Shown here: positions 50,294 to 59,091 of the stretch, piece by piece
How positions within the stretch are numbered: the first letter of the stretch is position 1
Layout of the letters: the number at the start of each line of letters is the position of its first letter
DNA from: CALITV01 sp964415795
GTDB lineage: Bacteria; UBP6; UBA1177; JAKLFG01
NCBI GenBank assembly: GCA_964415795.1
Contig: CAYQBN010000001.1
Location: 124,001 to 188,000 of the forward strand
DNA length: 64,000 nucleotides
Direction: 5' to 3'
Notes under the pieces: model-generated
What the model was told of the DNA's origin: nothing
What the model saw: only the letters and a program-made list of their open reading frames with translations
Database searches by the model: none
Made by a program: the position numbers and the translations under genes

Positions 50294-51100
50294 TTACTTC
50301 CCCTCGGCATCCGCATCCTCTTCCATCTCGCCGATGAGACTCTTCACCGTTTCGTCGAACCCTCCCCGCTCCACCTTCACGCCGAGATACATGTCCGACG
50401 AAAGGGTAAGCAACGGCTCACCCCCTAGTTCCTTTCCCCCAAGAGAGAGATAGAACGGCGACACCCTTCCCTGCGGAAAGAGGTAAATGTATACGATGCG
50501 TTCCTTCGTTCCCTCCTCATCTTCTTCGGAGGAGACGATCTCCGGCGTGTGATAGGAAAAGAAGCGGTGCCACCGGAGCGACGACGGGAGTCGGTGGTGC
50601 TCTGAAACCGGCGTGAAGTCGGGCTTGAGTATTTCCTTGAGATTGCGTGGCGGTGGTACGAAGTTCTCCCAGTGGTAAAGATCCTCGCTCATTGCCTCGT
50701 CGCTTGCCTGCATCGAAAGGAGTTGGAAAAAGTTCTGTGCCGCCGCTCCGGTCCCGGTCTTGAGCGAGGATCCCGATTTCTCCGCCTCCTCGTACTCGGC
50801 AAGCAGGGCGGCATTCTGCTGCTCGAAAGACTCTTGCTCCTTGGCGGTCATCAGGAAGAACGGCGTTTCGGTCTTTTCTGCCCAGTAGTCACCGCTCCGG
50901 AGATCTACTGCTATGCGGAGATAGTGTCCCTCGCGCGTCGCCGAGAGGAAGGTCTTCCTGAGGAAGGTGGAAAATCGTCCCGCCTCCGCCGAGGCTTCGG
51001 ATCGAGCGATGTTGGCAACGGCGGGGATCGAGACGCCGAGCACGATCACCAGCGCCGCGAGCACTGCCAGAAGTTCTATCATCGTGAATCCACGCCGCAT
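50294..51100 (-). CDS. gspH: Type II secretion pseudopilin GspH
   Basis: A 268-residue minor pseudopilin; typical GspH is 150-170, so about 100 residues are extra. The prepilin site is RRG followed by FTMIELLAVLAALVIVLG with Glu at +5. The middle contains charged stretches (KTETPFFLMTAKEQESFEQQ) not found in standard GspH. The ATG at 51100 is preferred because GGAG lies 6 bases before it; ATG 51106 directly follows GGAG. It lies 37 bases after gspG and one base before gspI. Confidence 0.85.
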   Translation of the reverse strand: MRRGFTMIELLAVLAALVIVLGVSIPAVANIARSEASAEAGRFSTFLRKTFLSATREGHYLRIAVDLRSGDYWAEKTETPFFLMTAKEQESFEQQNAALLAEYEEAEKSGSSLKTGTGAAAQNFFQLLSMQASDEAMSEDLYHWENFVPPPRNLKEILKPDFTPVSEHHRLPSSLRWHRFFSYHTPEIVSSEEDEEGTKERIVYIYLFPQGRVSPFYLSLGGKELGGEPLLTLSSDMYLGVKVERGGFDETVKSLIGEMEEDADAEGK

Positions 51101-51137
51101 CGGCATCTCCTCTCACGCGGACGGATATGGTCCGTTC

Positions 51138-51554
51138 TTACTCCTCCTCCCAGTTGGTGATGTCGTCGCCGCCCCCTTCGCGTCCATCCTTGCCGAACGA
51201 ATAGAGATCGAATCCATCGGAGTTGTTCGAACCGGGGTTGATGTACACATACTCGTTCCCCCACGGATCCTTGGGGACCTTCTTTTCCTTGAGGATCTTC
51301 TCCTTGACGAGCGCGTCGAGACCGTCAGGATACTTGCCGAACTCGCTCTTGTAAAGGTCGAGGGCGTTCGAGATGGTCTTGATGTCCATCGCCGCCTGCT
51401 TCGTCTTCGCCTTGTCGAGGTAGGTCATGACCCCAACCGAGATCGCCCCCATGATCATCGCCATGATGGTGATGACGACCATGATCTCGAGGAGCGAGAA
51501 CCCTGCCGGGACCGCGCGCGCTGTGAAGAGCGCTTTTACGATGTCGCGTACCAT
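51138..51554 (-). CDS. gspG: Type II secretion major pseudopilin GspG
   Basis: A 138-residue pseudopilin. The prepilin site is PAG followed by FSLLEIMVVITIMAMIMG (Glu at +5). The C-terminal domain has the GspG signature YPDGLDALVKE, KDPWGNEYVYINPG and SFGKDGREGGGDD, which binds calcium in the family. It is the main pilus-like subunit that pushes exoproteins through GspD. It follows gspF with a 21-base gap. Confidence 0.93.
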   Translation of the reverse strand: MVRDIVKALFTARAVPAGFSLLEIMVVITIMAMIMGAISVGVMTYLDKAKTKQAAMDIKTISNALDLYKSEFGKYPDGLDALVKEKILKEKKVPKDPWGNEYVYINPGSNNSDGFDLYSFGKDGREGGGDDITNWEEE

Positions 51555-51575
51555 GTGTGCCTCCTTTCTATGGTG

Positions 51576-52799
51576 CTAGCCAACCGCTTCGTTGAGTTTC
51601 AGTATCGGCATGACCACCGCGAACACGATGAACCCGACGACGAGCGCAAGGAACACGATCATGATCGGGTTGATCATCGCGGTAAGCCGCTGAAGGGCAT
51701 AGTTCACCTCTTTTTCATACGATCCGGCGAGCGTTTCGAGCATCGCTTCGAGCTCCCCCGATTTCTCGCCGATCGCGATCATCTGTATCACGATGGGGGG
51801 GAATTCGCCGCTTCGCCTGAGCGGCACGGCGATCGATTCGCCCTCCTTGATGTTCTCGCGCGTCAGGGCGACCGCCTCCTCGATGACCCGGTTGCCGATG
51901 ACCTTTCGCACGATGTCGAGCGCGGTGAGTATCGGCACACCGGAGGAGAGGAGCGTAGCCAAAGTCTTCGCGAAGCGCGCGATAGCCACCATCCGGTTGA
52001 TGCGACCGAAAATCGGCATCGTGATGAGGATGCGATTCCAGCGCAGATCGCCGGCGTCGGTCTTGCGCCAGTAACGGAACCCGACGTAGGCCCCCGCCGC
52101 AAAGACGATGAGAAGCCACCACCAATCGTGAACGATCGTGCTGATGCCGATGAGAATGCGCGTCTGGAGCGGAAGCACCATGTTCACATCCTCGAACATC
52201 TGAGACAGTTTCGGCACCACGACCGTGAAGAGGAGACTTACCACGAGGATCGCGACGATGAAGAGGATGATGGGATAGGTCATCGCCGCCCGAACGCGGT
52301 TGTAGAGATCGACCTGCGCTTCGAGAAAATCGGCGAGCCGCTGGAGCACCGCCTCGGTCGCGCCCGATTCCTCTCCCGCCGCGAGCATGTTGCAGTAGAG
52401 CGGGCTGAAGACATCGGGAAAGTCGCGTGCCGCCCGCGAGAAGCTGTACCCTTCCTGCATCTTCGTCTTGACGAGAAGAAGCACCTCCTTGAGCCGCGGG
52501 TGTTCCTGCTGCTGGGCGACCGCGGTGATCGCCTCCACGAGTGGTATCTGCGCCCGCTGGAGCGTCGCGAGGAGCCGCGTCATCGACGCGATCTCGTCGA
52601 GCGGCACCCTCCGGCGGCGCAAGGCGAGCAGTTTCTTGAACGACGAGAATCGTTCCCCCGAGGACTTTTCGGAAAGGTCCACTACGAACCAGCCCTCGGA
52701 CTGGAGCCGCGTCTTGAGCGCCGCACGCGAATCGGCCTCGGCGACGCCTCGTTTCTCTCGTCCCGAGCGGTCTATGACCTTGTATGCGTAGAGCGGCAT
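51576..52799 (-). CDS. gspF: Type II secretion inner-membrane protein GspF
   Basis: A 407-residue polytopic protein with two repeats of the T2SSF domain, each with helices and a membrane segment. It begins MPLYAYKVIDRSGREKRGV, the standard GspF start, and carries motifs such as LATLLSSGVPILTALDIV and MIAIGEKSGELEAMLETLA. It works with GspE in the platform. The ATG at 52799 overlaps the gspE stop by one base (TGATG); the frame open to 53030 lies inside gspE. Confidence 0.93.
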   Translation of the reverse strand: MPLYAYKVIDRSGREKRGVAEADSRAALKTRLQSEGWFVVDLSEKSSGERFSSFKKLLALRRRRVPLDEIASMTRLLATLQRAQIPLVEAITAVAQQQEHPRLKEVLLLVKTKMQEGYSFSRAARDFPDVFSPLYCNMLAAGEESGATEAVLQRLADFLEAQVDLYNRVRAAMTYPIILFIVAILVVSLLFTVVVPKLSQMFEDVNMVLPLQTRILIGISTIVHDWWWLLIVFAAGAYVGFRYWRKTDAGDLRWNRILITMPIFGRINRMVAIARFAKTLATLLSSGVPILTALDIVRKVIGNRVIEEAVALTRENIKEGESIAVPLRRSGEFPPIVIQMIAIGEKSGELEAMLETLAGSYEKEVNYALQRLTAMINPIMIVFLALVVGFIVFAVVMPILKLNEAVG

Positions 52800-54490
52800 C
52801 AGGTATCCTCCTGCGTCCTGAGAAGGACCTCGTCGGGCGAGGTGATCCCTTTCACCGCTTTCATGGCACCATCCTCGCGGAGGGTGAGCATACCCGCGGC
52901 GGCGGCGATCTTTTTGAGCACCGACGCATCCTGACGGTTGACCACCGCGCGGCGGATATCGTCGTCCACGATGAGCAGTTCGAAGATGCCGGTCCGTCCC
53001 TGATAGCCGGTGTGGGCGCACCGCTCGCAACCGACCGCTTGATAGAAGAGGTGATCGCGGTATTCGTTCGAGTCAAGACCGAGTTCCCTGAGAATAGAGG
53101 GATCGGGACGATAGGGCTCGCGGCAGTGAACGCACAGTTTGCGCACGAGCCGCTGGGCGAGCACGCCGATGACGGTCGAGGAGATGAGGAACGGCTCCAC
53201 CTCCATGTCGATGAGTCGCGTGAAGGCGCTCGGCGCGTCGTTGGTGTGAAGAGTCGAAAAGACGAGGTGGCCGGTGAGCGACGCCTGTATCGCGATGTCG
53301 GCCGTCTCACGGTCACGGATCTCGCCCACCATGATGATGTCGGGGTCCTGCCGAAGGATGTGCCGAAGCCCCGCCGCGAAGGTGAGCCCTATCTTGGGAT
53401 TGATGTGTATCTGATTTATCCCCTTGAGGTGGTACTCGACCGGATCCTCTTCGGTGATGATCTTCACATCGGGCGAGTTTATCTCGGTGAGCGCCGAGTA
53501 GAGCGTGGTCGTCTTTCCCGAACCGGTCGGCCCGGTGACGAGGAAGATGCCGTGCTTCTTGCGGATCATCTGGCGCATGATCTTGAGGTCGCGCTGATTG
53601 AAACCGCAGTTGTCGAGCGAGAGCTGGAGCGTCGTCTTGTCGAGGATGCGGAGCACCACCGACTCGCCATGCACCGACGGAAGGGTCGAGACGCGGAAGT
53701 CTATGTCGTTGCCGGCGACGCGGATCTTTATGTTGCCGTCTTGGGGGAGGCGCTTCTCGGCGATGTTGAGCCGCGCCATGATCTTGACGCGGGTGATGAG
53801 TCCCGCCTGCGCCGCCTTGGGAACCTTCTGAACGATATAGAGCTTACCGTCGCGTCGGAACCGGACCAGCATCTCGTCTTCGAACGATTCGAAGTGGATG
53901 TCGGAGGCACGCTCCTTGACCGCCTTTGCCACCATCGCGTTGACGAATCTAATGAGAGGCGCCTCGTCGTTCGAGTCAATGAGGTCGGGAAGGGCGCCGT
54001 CCTCCTCATCGGCCATATCTCGGAACTCCTCTTCGTTGAGCGTTCCCTCGGTCGTCTCTATGCGGCTGTAGGCGTTATTGATGAGTTCGGTGACCCGCTT
54101 CTCCTCGAGCATGACCGGCACGACGGTGAGCCCGTAGAGAAGAAAGAGTTGATTGAGCAGCACTCGATCGTCGGGGTTCGCGACGGCGACCACCAGTTTT
54201 TCGTTATCGACAAAGAGAGGAAGCGCGGTGAACCGACGAGCAAGAAAGATGGGGAAACGGGAAAGGAGTGTAAGTTCCTGCCGTGCAGTGAGATCCTTTT
54301 CAGTGAGCGAGACCCCCGCCTGTTCGGCGAGCGCGAACCCCACCTGATCGGTCGTCACGACGCCCGACGCGCGCAGGATCTCGCCGATTCGTCGGTTATC
54401 TCCCTCCCCCTGTTTTCGAAAGGCATCCTCGATCACCGGCGGCGCCGCGAAGCCGCGTGCGGCCAGTATCTCTCCGATGAGTTTCCTCAT
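52799..54490 (-). CDS. gspE: Type II secretion ATPase GspE
   Basis: A 563-residue cytoplasmic hexameric ATPase. N-terminal GspE_N-like domain (about 1-150), then the ATPase core with Walker A in GPTGSGKTTTLYSAL, Walker B-type IMVGEIRDRETADIA, and a zinc-binding CxxC pair in KLCVHCREPY and VGCERCAHTG, of which four cysteines are present. It powers pseudopilus assembly. The ATG at 54490 overlaps the gspD stop by 4 bases. Length and motifs are typical. Confidence 0.95.
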   Translation of the reverse strand: MRKLIGEILAARGFAAPPVIEDAFRKQGEGDNRRIGEILRASGVVTTDQVGFALAEQAGVSLTEKDLTARQELTLLSRFPIFLARRFTALPLFVDNEKLVVAVANPDDRVLLNQLFLLYGLTVVPVMLEEKRVTELINNAYSRIETTEGTLNEEEFRDMADEEDGALPDLIDSNDEAPLIRFVNAMVAKAVKERASDIHFESFEDEMLVRFRRDGKLYIVQKVPKAAQAGLITRVKIMARLNIAEKRLPQDGNIKIRVAGNDIDFRVSTLPSVHGESVVLRILDKTTLQLSLDNCGFNQRDLKIMRQMIRKKHGIFLVTGPTGSGKTTTLYSALTEINSPDVKIITEEDPVEYHLKGINQIHINPKIGLTFAAGLRHILRQDPDIIMVGEIRDRETADIAIQASLTGHLVFSTLHTNDAPSAFTRLIDMEVEPFLISSTVIGVLAQRLVRKLCVHCREPYRPDPSILRELGLDSNEYRDHLFYQAVGCERCAHTGYQGRTGIFELLIVDDDIRRAVVNRQDASVLKKIAAAAGMLTLREDGAMKAVKGITSPDEVLLRTQEDT

Positions 54491-57072
54491 GGCTGTCCCT
54501 CGAGAGGAGGAACCGCTTCTTCAACCGGCGGAACGAGCGTATCTTCGTGGGCTGGCGGCTCTTCCGGCGCAGGTGCCGGTGCCGACACCGGCTCTTCCGG
54601 AGCGACACCCGGCGGCGTTTTGCGGTCGAGGTCTATCTCCTTCTGCTCGCCACCGGGACCTACGAGGATCCCTTTGTCTCCACGGCGGTTTCGGAGACGT
54701 TCCATCTCCTCTTCCTCGCGACGGCGATCGTCATCAAGCAGTTTCGCCATCGCAAGGAGTGCGCCGCGCTTCTTCGCAAGGGTCACGCTCCGCTCGTAAT
54801 CCTTGATGGAACCATAGAACTTCTTCGCGAATTCGTCACGTTCCTCCATCTTCCGTTTGTAGATACGCTCGAAGTCTTCTTTACCCTCGACGATGTGGGG
54901 CGTGAGGATGATGAGAAGGTTGACCTTTTCCTTCTTGTTCTTCGTGTACTTGAACAATGTGCCGAGCACCGGGATGTCACCAAGGATCGGTATCTTCGAG
55001 TCGCCTTCCGTCACAATGTCCTTCATGAGACCGCCGATGACCACCGTCTGCTGGTCCTCGGCGTTGATGATGGTCTTTGCAGCGCGTTTCGAGGTGGTGA
55101 ACCCGTAATCGGTCATCGGACCGAGTTCGGTGACCTCCTGATCGACCTGCAAGGTCATGTAGCCACTCTCGTTGATCTGCGGTTTTATCTTGAGTTTGAG
55201 TGCGACATCTTCGCGCTTGTAGGTGATTTGGCTTCCTGCCGTCCCCGAGATGATGTTCCCCGACGGGAAGGGGATCGTGTCGCCGACGACGATCTCGGCC
55301 TCCTCGTTGTCGGTAGTGAGGATGTGCGGCGTCGACATGACATTGACATTCGAATCGTTCTTGAGCGCGTTCCAGAGGATCCCGAGCGACGGAATGCCGG
55401 CGATGGGGCTCAGCCCGGCGCCCATCGTTTCGGTCCCCGACAGCACGGGGCCGAGGAGACCGGCGACAAGCCCCGGTGTCGGCGTCGTAAAGGCCTTGCC
55501 GAAGAAGACGGGCACCTTCTCGCCGCCGATCTTCGTTTCGAAACCGCCCGCCGCGAAAGCGGTACCGTACTCGAGGTTCTCCGAGACCTTCACCTCCATG
55601 ATGACCGCCTCGACGAATACCTGCTTGCGGCGGACATCGAGCTCTTCGATCACCTTCTTGAGATTGCGGAAGTCGCGAAGCGACGAAACGATGACGAGCG
55701 AGTTGGTCGCTTCGTTCGCCGATATGTTTATCTCGCCCTCGAAGACCTCGGTCGCCCCCTTCTGCCCTTGTTTCTGCTGTGATTTACCGGACTTCACGAG
55801 GCTCGTAAGAGTGTTCACGAGGTCCTTCGCCTTGGCATTCTGGAGTTTGTACACATGGATCTCGCCCTCGCCCTCTATCTCGCGGTCTATCTTCTTGATG
55901 ACCTGAAGAACGAGATCAAAGGTCGTCTTGTTCGCAAGCACGATGAGCTGTTCGTTGCGGTCGTCGGCGACGATCTGCACATACATCGAGGAGACGGCAC
56001 CCTTCCCTTCGTCAGGAGAGGACTGTCCCTCCGGTTGCGCCGGCTGAGGAACAGGCTGCTGTCCCTCCGCGACGCCGCCGAGCGCCGGGGTCCCCGCATC
56101 CTTCTTCTGCTGTTTTCCTCCCTTGGCGACGAAATCCTTGAAGATCTCGTCGATCAGTTTCTTCGCGTCGCTCGGCACAATGTAGGACAGTCTGACGAAA
56201 TGGAGCCGCGCCGTATCGGCCTCCGTCGGCTGATCAAGGTCGCGGGTGAGCTCGAGTATCTTGCGGATGTTCGCCGCATAATCGACGAGGATGATGGTCT
56301 TCTCGTCGAAGATGAGCGACTCGCCTCCCTTGTCGCGGAAGATGCGGATCACCTTGTCCATCTCGGAGGCTGGCACATACTTGAACTTGAGAATGGTCGC
56401 CACCATCTTGAAGACATTCGGTATGTTTTCCTCTTTCACCACCGACATCCCCTGCGTGATGGTATCCTTTTCGTTCATGACGAGGAGGAACTTGCCGCTT
56501 TCGACGACCGAGATGTTGTTGACCGAGAGGAGCGTCAGGAAAGTGCGCCATGCTTCGTCTATCGTGACCGGCACCGGCGACATGATGGTGACCTTCGCCT
56601 TCGCGAGGCGCTCCTGCAGGATGAAGTTGCGTCCCGTTATCTCGCTGAAGTACTTGATGACGGCGAGAAGGTCGGTATCGGGGAAATCGAGGTGTACCTT
56701 GGCGTTCTTGCTTATCGGCCGCTCGTGCTTCGCCTCGATGGTGACCGTCTTGTCGGCGCCGGAAGGCCGCTCGGGGCTGTCAGAGGGTAATGGCGGCGTG
56801 GCCGGCTGATTGCCAGAAGCGGACGCGGTGCCGGTCCCCGGCGCCGGAGCGCCAAGGGGACGCTCCTTCTCCTTGATCTTTTCCTTTTCCTTTTCCTTTT
56901 CCTCTTTCTTTTTCCTGTCGTCCTTCTTCCTCAACGGGGAGGCTATCGTCTTGTTCACCTGCAAGGGGGCGGTGAGCCCCGGCGACGCCTTGATCGGGAA
57001 CTGAATGTCGTTCGGCTCTTGCGCCGAGACGACGGTGAACAACGACAGCAAAGCCCATACTGCATAGCGCAT
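54487..57072 (-). CDS. gspD: Type II secretion outer-membrane secretin GspD
   Basis: An 861-residue secretin with a signal peptide (MRYAVWALLSLFTVVSA). N-domains (about 120-440) bear FSEITGRNFILQERLA and LPLDVxx-type repeats; the C-terminal secretin core (about 540-770) contains GIPSLGILWNALKNDSNVN, TTDNEEAEIVVGDTIPFPSG and TVVIGGLMKD. A Lys/Glu-rich tract lies between residues 45 and 80, unusual for GspD, and the C-terminus is a Pro/Glu-rich tail. The ATG at 57072 has AAAGGAG upstream; TTG 57093 is rejected. It forms the outer-membrane pore. Confidence 0.93.
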   Translation of the reverse strand: MRYAVWALLSLFTVVSAQEPNDIQFPIKASPGLTAPLQVNKTIASPLRKKDDRKKKEEKEKEKEKIKEKERPLGAPAPGTGTASASGNQPATPPLPSDSPERPSGADKTVTIEAKHERPISKNAKVHLDFPDTDLLAVIKYFSEITGRNFILQERLAKAKVTIMSPVPVTIDEAWRTFLTLLSVNNISVVESGKFLLVMNEKDTITQGMSVVKEENIPNVFKMVATILKFKYVPASEMDKVIRIFRDKGGESLIFDEKTIILVDYAANIRKILELTRDLDQPTEADTARLHFVRLSYIVPSDAKKLIDEIFKDFVAKGGKQQKKDAGTPALGGVAEGQQPVPQPAQPEGQSSPDEGKGAVSSMYVQIVADDRNEQLIVLANKTTFDLVLQVIKKIDREIEGEGEIHVYKLQNAKAKDLVNTLTSLVKSGKSQQKQGQKGATEVFEGEINISANEATNSLVIVSSLRDFRNLKKVIEELDVRRKQVFVEAVIMEVKVSENLEYGTAFAAGGFETKIGGEKVPVFFGKAFTTPTPGLVAGLLGPVLSGTETMGAGLSPIAGIPSLGILWNALKNDSNVNVMSTPHILTTDNEEAEIVVGDTIPFPSGNIISGTAGSQITYKREDVALKLKIKPQINESGYMTLQVDQEVTELGPMTDYGFTTSKRAAKTIINAEDQQTVVIGGLMKDIVTEGDSKIPILGDIPVLGTLFKYTKNKKEKVNLLIILTPHIVEGKEDFERIYKRKMEERDEFAKKFYGSIKDYERSVTLAKKRGALLAMAKLLDDDRRREEEEMERLRNRRGDKGILVGPGGEQKEIDLDRKTPPGVAPEEPVSAPAPAPEEPPAHEDTLVPPVEEAVPPLEGQP

Positions 57073-57089
57073 ACCACCTATCTCCTTTC

Positions 57090-58061
57090 TCAATCAATCG
57101 TATATTCCATGGTCTCCCGCTTGCCACGGCGCACGATGTCGAGGCTCAACTTGCTCGCGTTCCGCAGGCGACCGTACGCCTCGAGCGCCTTGTCGGGACT
57201 CGAAAGCTCGATACCATTGATGCTTTTTATGACATCGCCGTTCTGAATGCCGATCTTCTGCCAGATGCTCCCGGGACGGATGGAGAATATCTTGAATCCA
57301 TTCTCCTGCTTATCGGGAACTATCCGTGCCTCGGAGGCGAGGCTGTTGAGATTCGCCGTCGCGCGGTTGAGATCCTCTCGGCTGAGCCGATAGCTGTTGG
57401 GCCCCGTCTGCTGAACGGTCAGATCACCCGGAGCGGAAGCGATTTCCTTTTTCTCTTCGGTCCCCAGCGCCGACTCTTTTCCGACATTTTCGCCGAGACA
57501 GCGGACGCCTGCCGGCGTCTTGAACGCGGCAAGGTTGCGCCGCACCGCCGCGAGGACGGTACCGCCGTCGAGTTCACCGTCCACCCGCACGAGAAATACC
57601 TGCTGTTCGCTCCCGCTCGGGCCTCCCGCTTTCGATGAACCTTTGACCGCCCCCGAAAGAAGGACGAACGACTCTCTTTCGGGGACCGCAAGGCCAGTCC
57701 CCAACAAGGCATAGCCCGAAAGCGCCGGGCAACGCTGGGGATTGTCGAGTAGCTCGTTAATCTCCTCGATGGTCACCTCTTTCGGCTTCGAGAGCGCCTC
57801 GGGGTTCTCCTCGGCGAGAAGCGTCACCTCGCGCATCGTCGCATCGAAGATATTGGGCAAGGTGCCTTGACTGCTCTGGGAACCGAAACGCAACACCTCC
57901 TCGGCAGGTGTTTCGGTGACGGTCACCGCTTTTTTGCCGGTATCGACGATCGGCATCGATTCCTCCGGCAGAACGAACGCGATGACGAGGGCATAAATCG
58001 AGAAAAAGGCCAACGAGAGGGCAACGAAAAGCAGAAGGCCAAGCAGGGTGCGGTTTTTCAC
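57090..58061 (-). CDS. gspC: Type II secretion protein GspC
   Basis: A 323-residue bitopic protein: one membrane segment (about 7-27), a homology-region-like periplasmic part (about 85-200, with GYALLGTGLAV) and a C-terminal PDZ-like domain (about 235-323, with GSIWQKIGIQNGDVIKSIN). GspC links the inner platform with the GspD secretin. The start is GTG at 58061 with TGGAGAAG upstream; the frame open to 58103 begins with TTG. First gene of the operon C-D-E-F-G-H-I-J-K-L-M-N, the usual order, with gspN as the lineage mark. Confidence 0.88.
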   Translation of the reverse strand: MKNRTLLGLLLFVALSLAFFSIYALVIAFVLPEESMPIVDTGKKAVTVTETPAEEVLRFGSQSSQGTLPNIFDATMREVTLLAEENPEALSKPKEVTIEEINELLDNPQRCPALSGYALLGTGLAVPERESFVLLSGAVKGSSKAGGPSGSEQQVFLVRVDGELDGGTVLAAVRRNLAAFKTPAGVRCLGENVGKESALGTEEKKEIASAPGDLTVQQTGPNSYRLSREDLNRATANLNSLASEARIVPDKQENGFKIFSIRPGSIWQKIGIQNGDVIKSINGIELSSPDKALEAYGRLRNASKLSLDIVRRGKRETMEYTID

Positions 58062-58207
58062 GCGCTTCTCCACAACAAACCACGAAACGGGCGGGATAAG
58101 CAAGCACCATGCCGCCTATTAACACAAAAGTTTTCGGAATGTTACGAATCGGCCGATGCCCGCTCAGCGCACCGGCGTCAATTTGTCAGAGCAGTTTGAC
58201 AGCAACG

Positions 58208-59077
58208 CTATTCGTCAGAAAGAAGCACATCCTCGTCGGTCGGCAGGACATCCTCGTCGGATCCGCTCCCTATCGTCACCATGAAGGAGAGCGTCGCGAC
58301 ACCGCCGTGGTAGCGCGTTTCCTTGTTTTCCTCGCTGGCATCCTCGACGACGAGGTGCACCATCACCGGCGCAAGCCGAGGCACCGATATCTCGATAGAC
58401 GAAGATGCGGCGCTCCCAGAAAGCGAGACCTCCTCCATCGGCGTCGGCTCGACATACCAGCGGTACCGATACCATGAGATCTCGTCGTTCTTGATGAGCG
58501 CGACCGATAGACCGATACGCTCCGCATCGAGACCTGCCGGCAGGGAGACGGTCTCTCCCGGTTCGAGCGAGAGTCCCGCCTCTCCCGGTATGGTGACGAG
58601 AATCCGATCTATCTCGGGATTCCGATAAGCGAGTTCCGCCTTCACCGATGGCTTGGCGAGCAGGAAATCCTTCCGCGCCGAGAGCGTGCTCCCGTCGGCG
58701 AGCCGTACCGTAAGCGCAACGCTCACCTTCGCGGAGCCGCGTGCGATATAGTCGCCTTCGATCGCCGCGCCGAAGAAGAGGTCGATGTCCTCGGCGACCG
58801 GGATAGTAAACGCGGCGGCACGATCGAGCTGCACGCTCTGGAGCGTGTTACCGAGCCGCCATTCGGCGAGCGCCGATGCACGTTTGCTCATCTCGATGCC
58901 CACGACGAGCGCCGAGAAGGTCACCGTGTCGCCGGGCGCGAAGACCGGCGTATCTGCGGTGAGCGCCACGATGCGCGGCGCGGTCACTTGCCAGTCGGGC
59001 GTGACCATCGCATTCTCGACACATCCTAGCATCGTGATCACCGCGAAAAGCACAAGAGTCCCCACATATCGTTTCAT
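58208..59077 (-). CDS. Lipoprotein next to TonB-dependent receptor
   Basis: A 289-residue lipoprotein (lipobox MLGC, C19). The mature part looks like two Ig/beta-sandwich domains (about 30-130 with SALVVGIEMSKRASALAEWR, and 150-250) and ends in an acidic SDEDVLPTDEDVLLSDE tail. No enzymatic motif. The start ATG at 59077 has GAGG 6 bases upstream. It lies 14 bases after the TonB-receptor gene, so both should be made together; a receptor-accessory role is inferred from that only. Confidence 0.78.
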   Translation of the reverse strand: MKRYVGTLVLFAVITMLGCVENAMVTPDWQVTAPRIVALTADTPVFAPGDTVTFSALVVGIEMSKRASALAEWRLGNTLQSVQLDRAAAFTIPVAEDIDLFFGAAIEGDYIARGSAKVSVALTVRLADGSTLSARKDFLLAKPSVKAELAYRNPEIDRILVTIPGEAGLSLEPGETVSLPAGLDAERIGLSVALIKNDEISWYRYRWYVEPTPMEEVSLSGSAASSSIEISVPRLAPVMVHLVVEDASEENKETRYHGGVATLSFMVTIGSGSDEDVLPTDEDVLLSDE

Positions 59078-59091
59078 GGCACACCTCACTT

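Noticed and set aside
50967..54799. Two long open frames (655 and 671 codons) on the plus strand opposite gspH to gspD
   Set aside because: They are antisense shadows of the pseudopilin, gspF and gspE genes, rich in Arg, His, Asp and Glu with no domain. The minus-strand genes have normal motifs and spacing.
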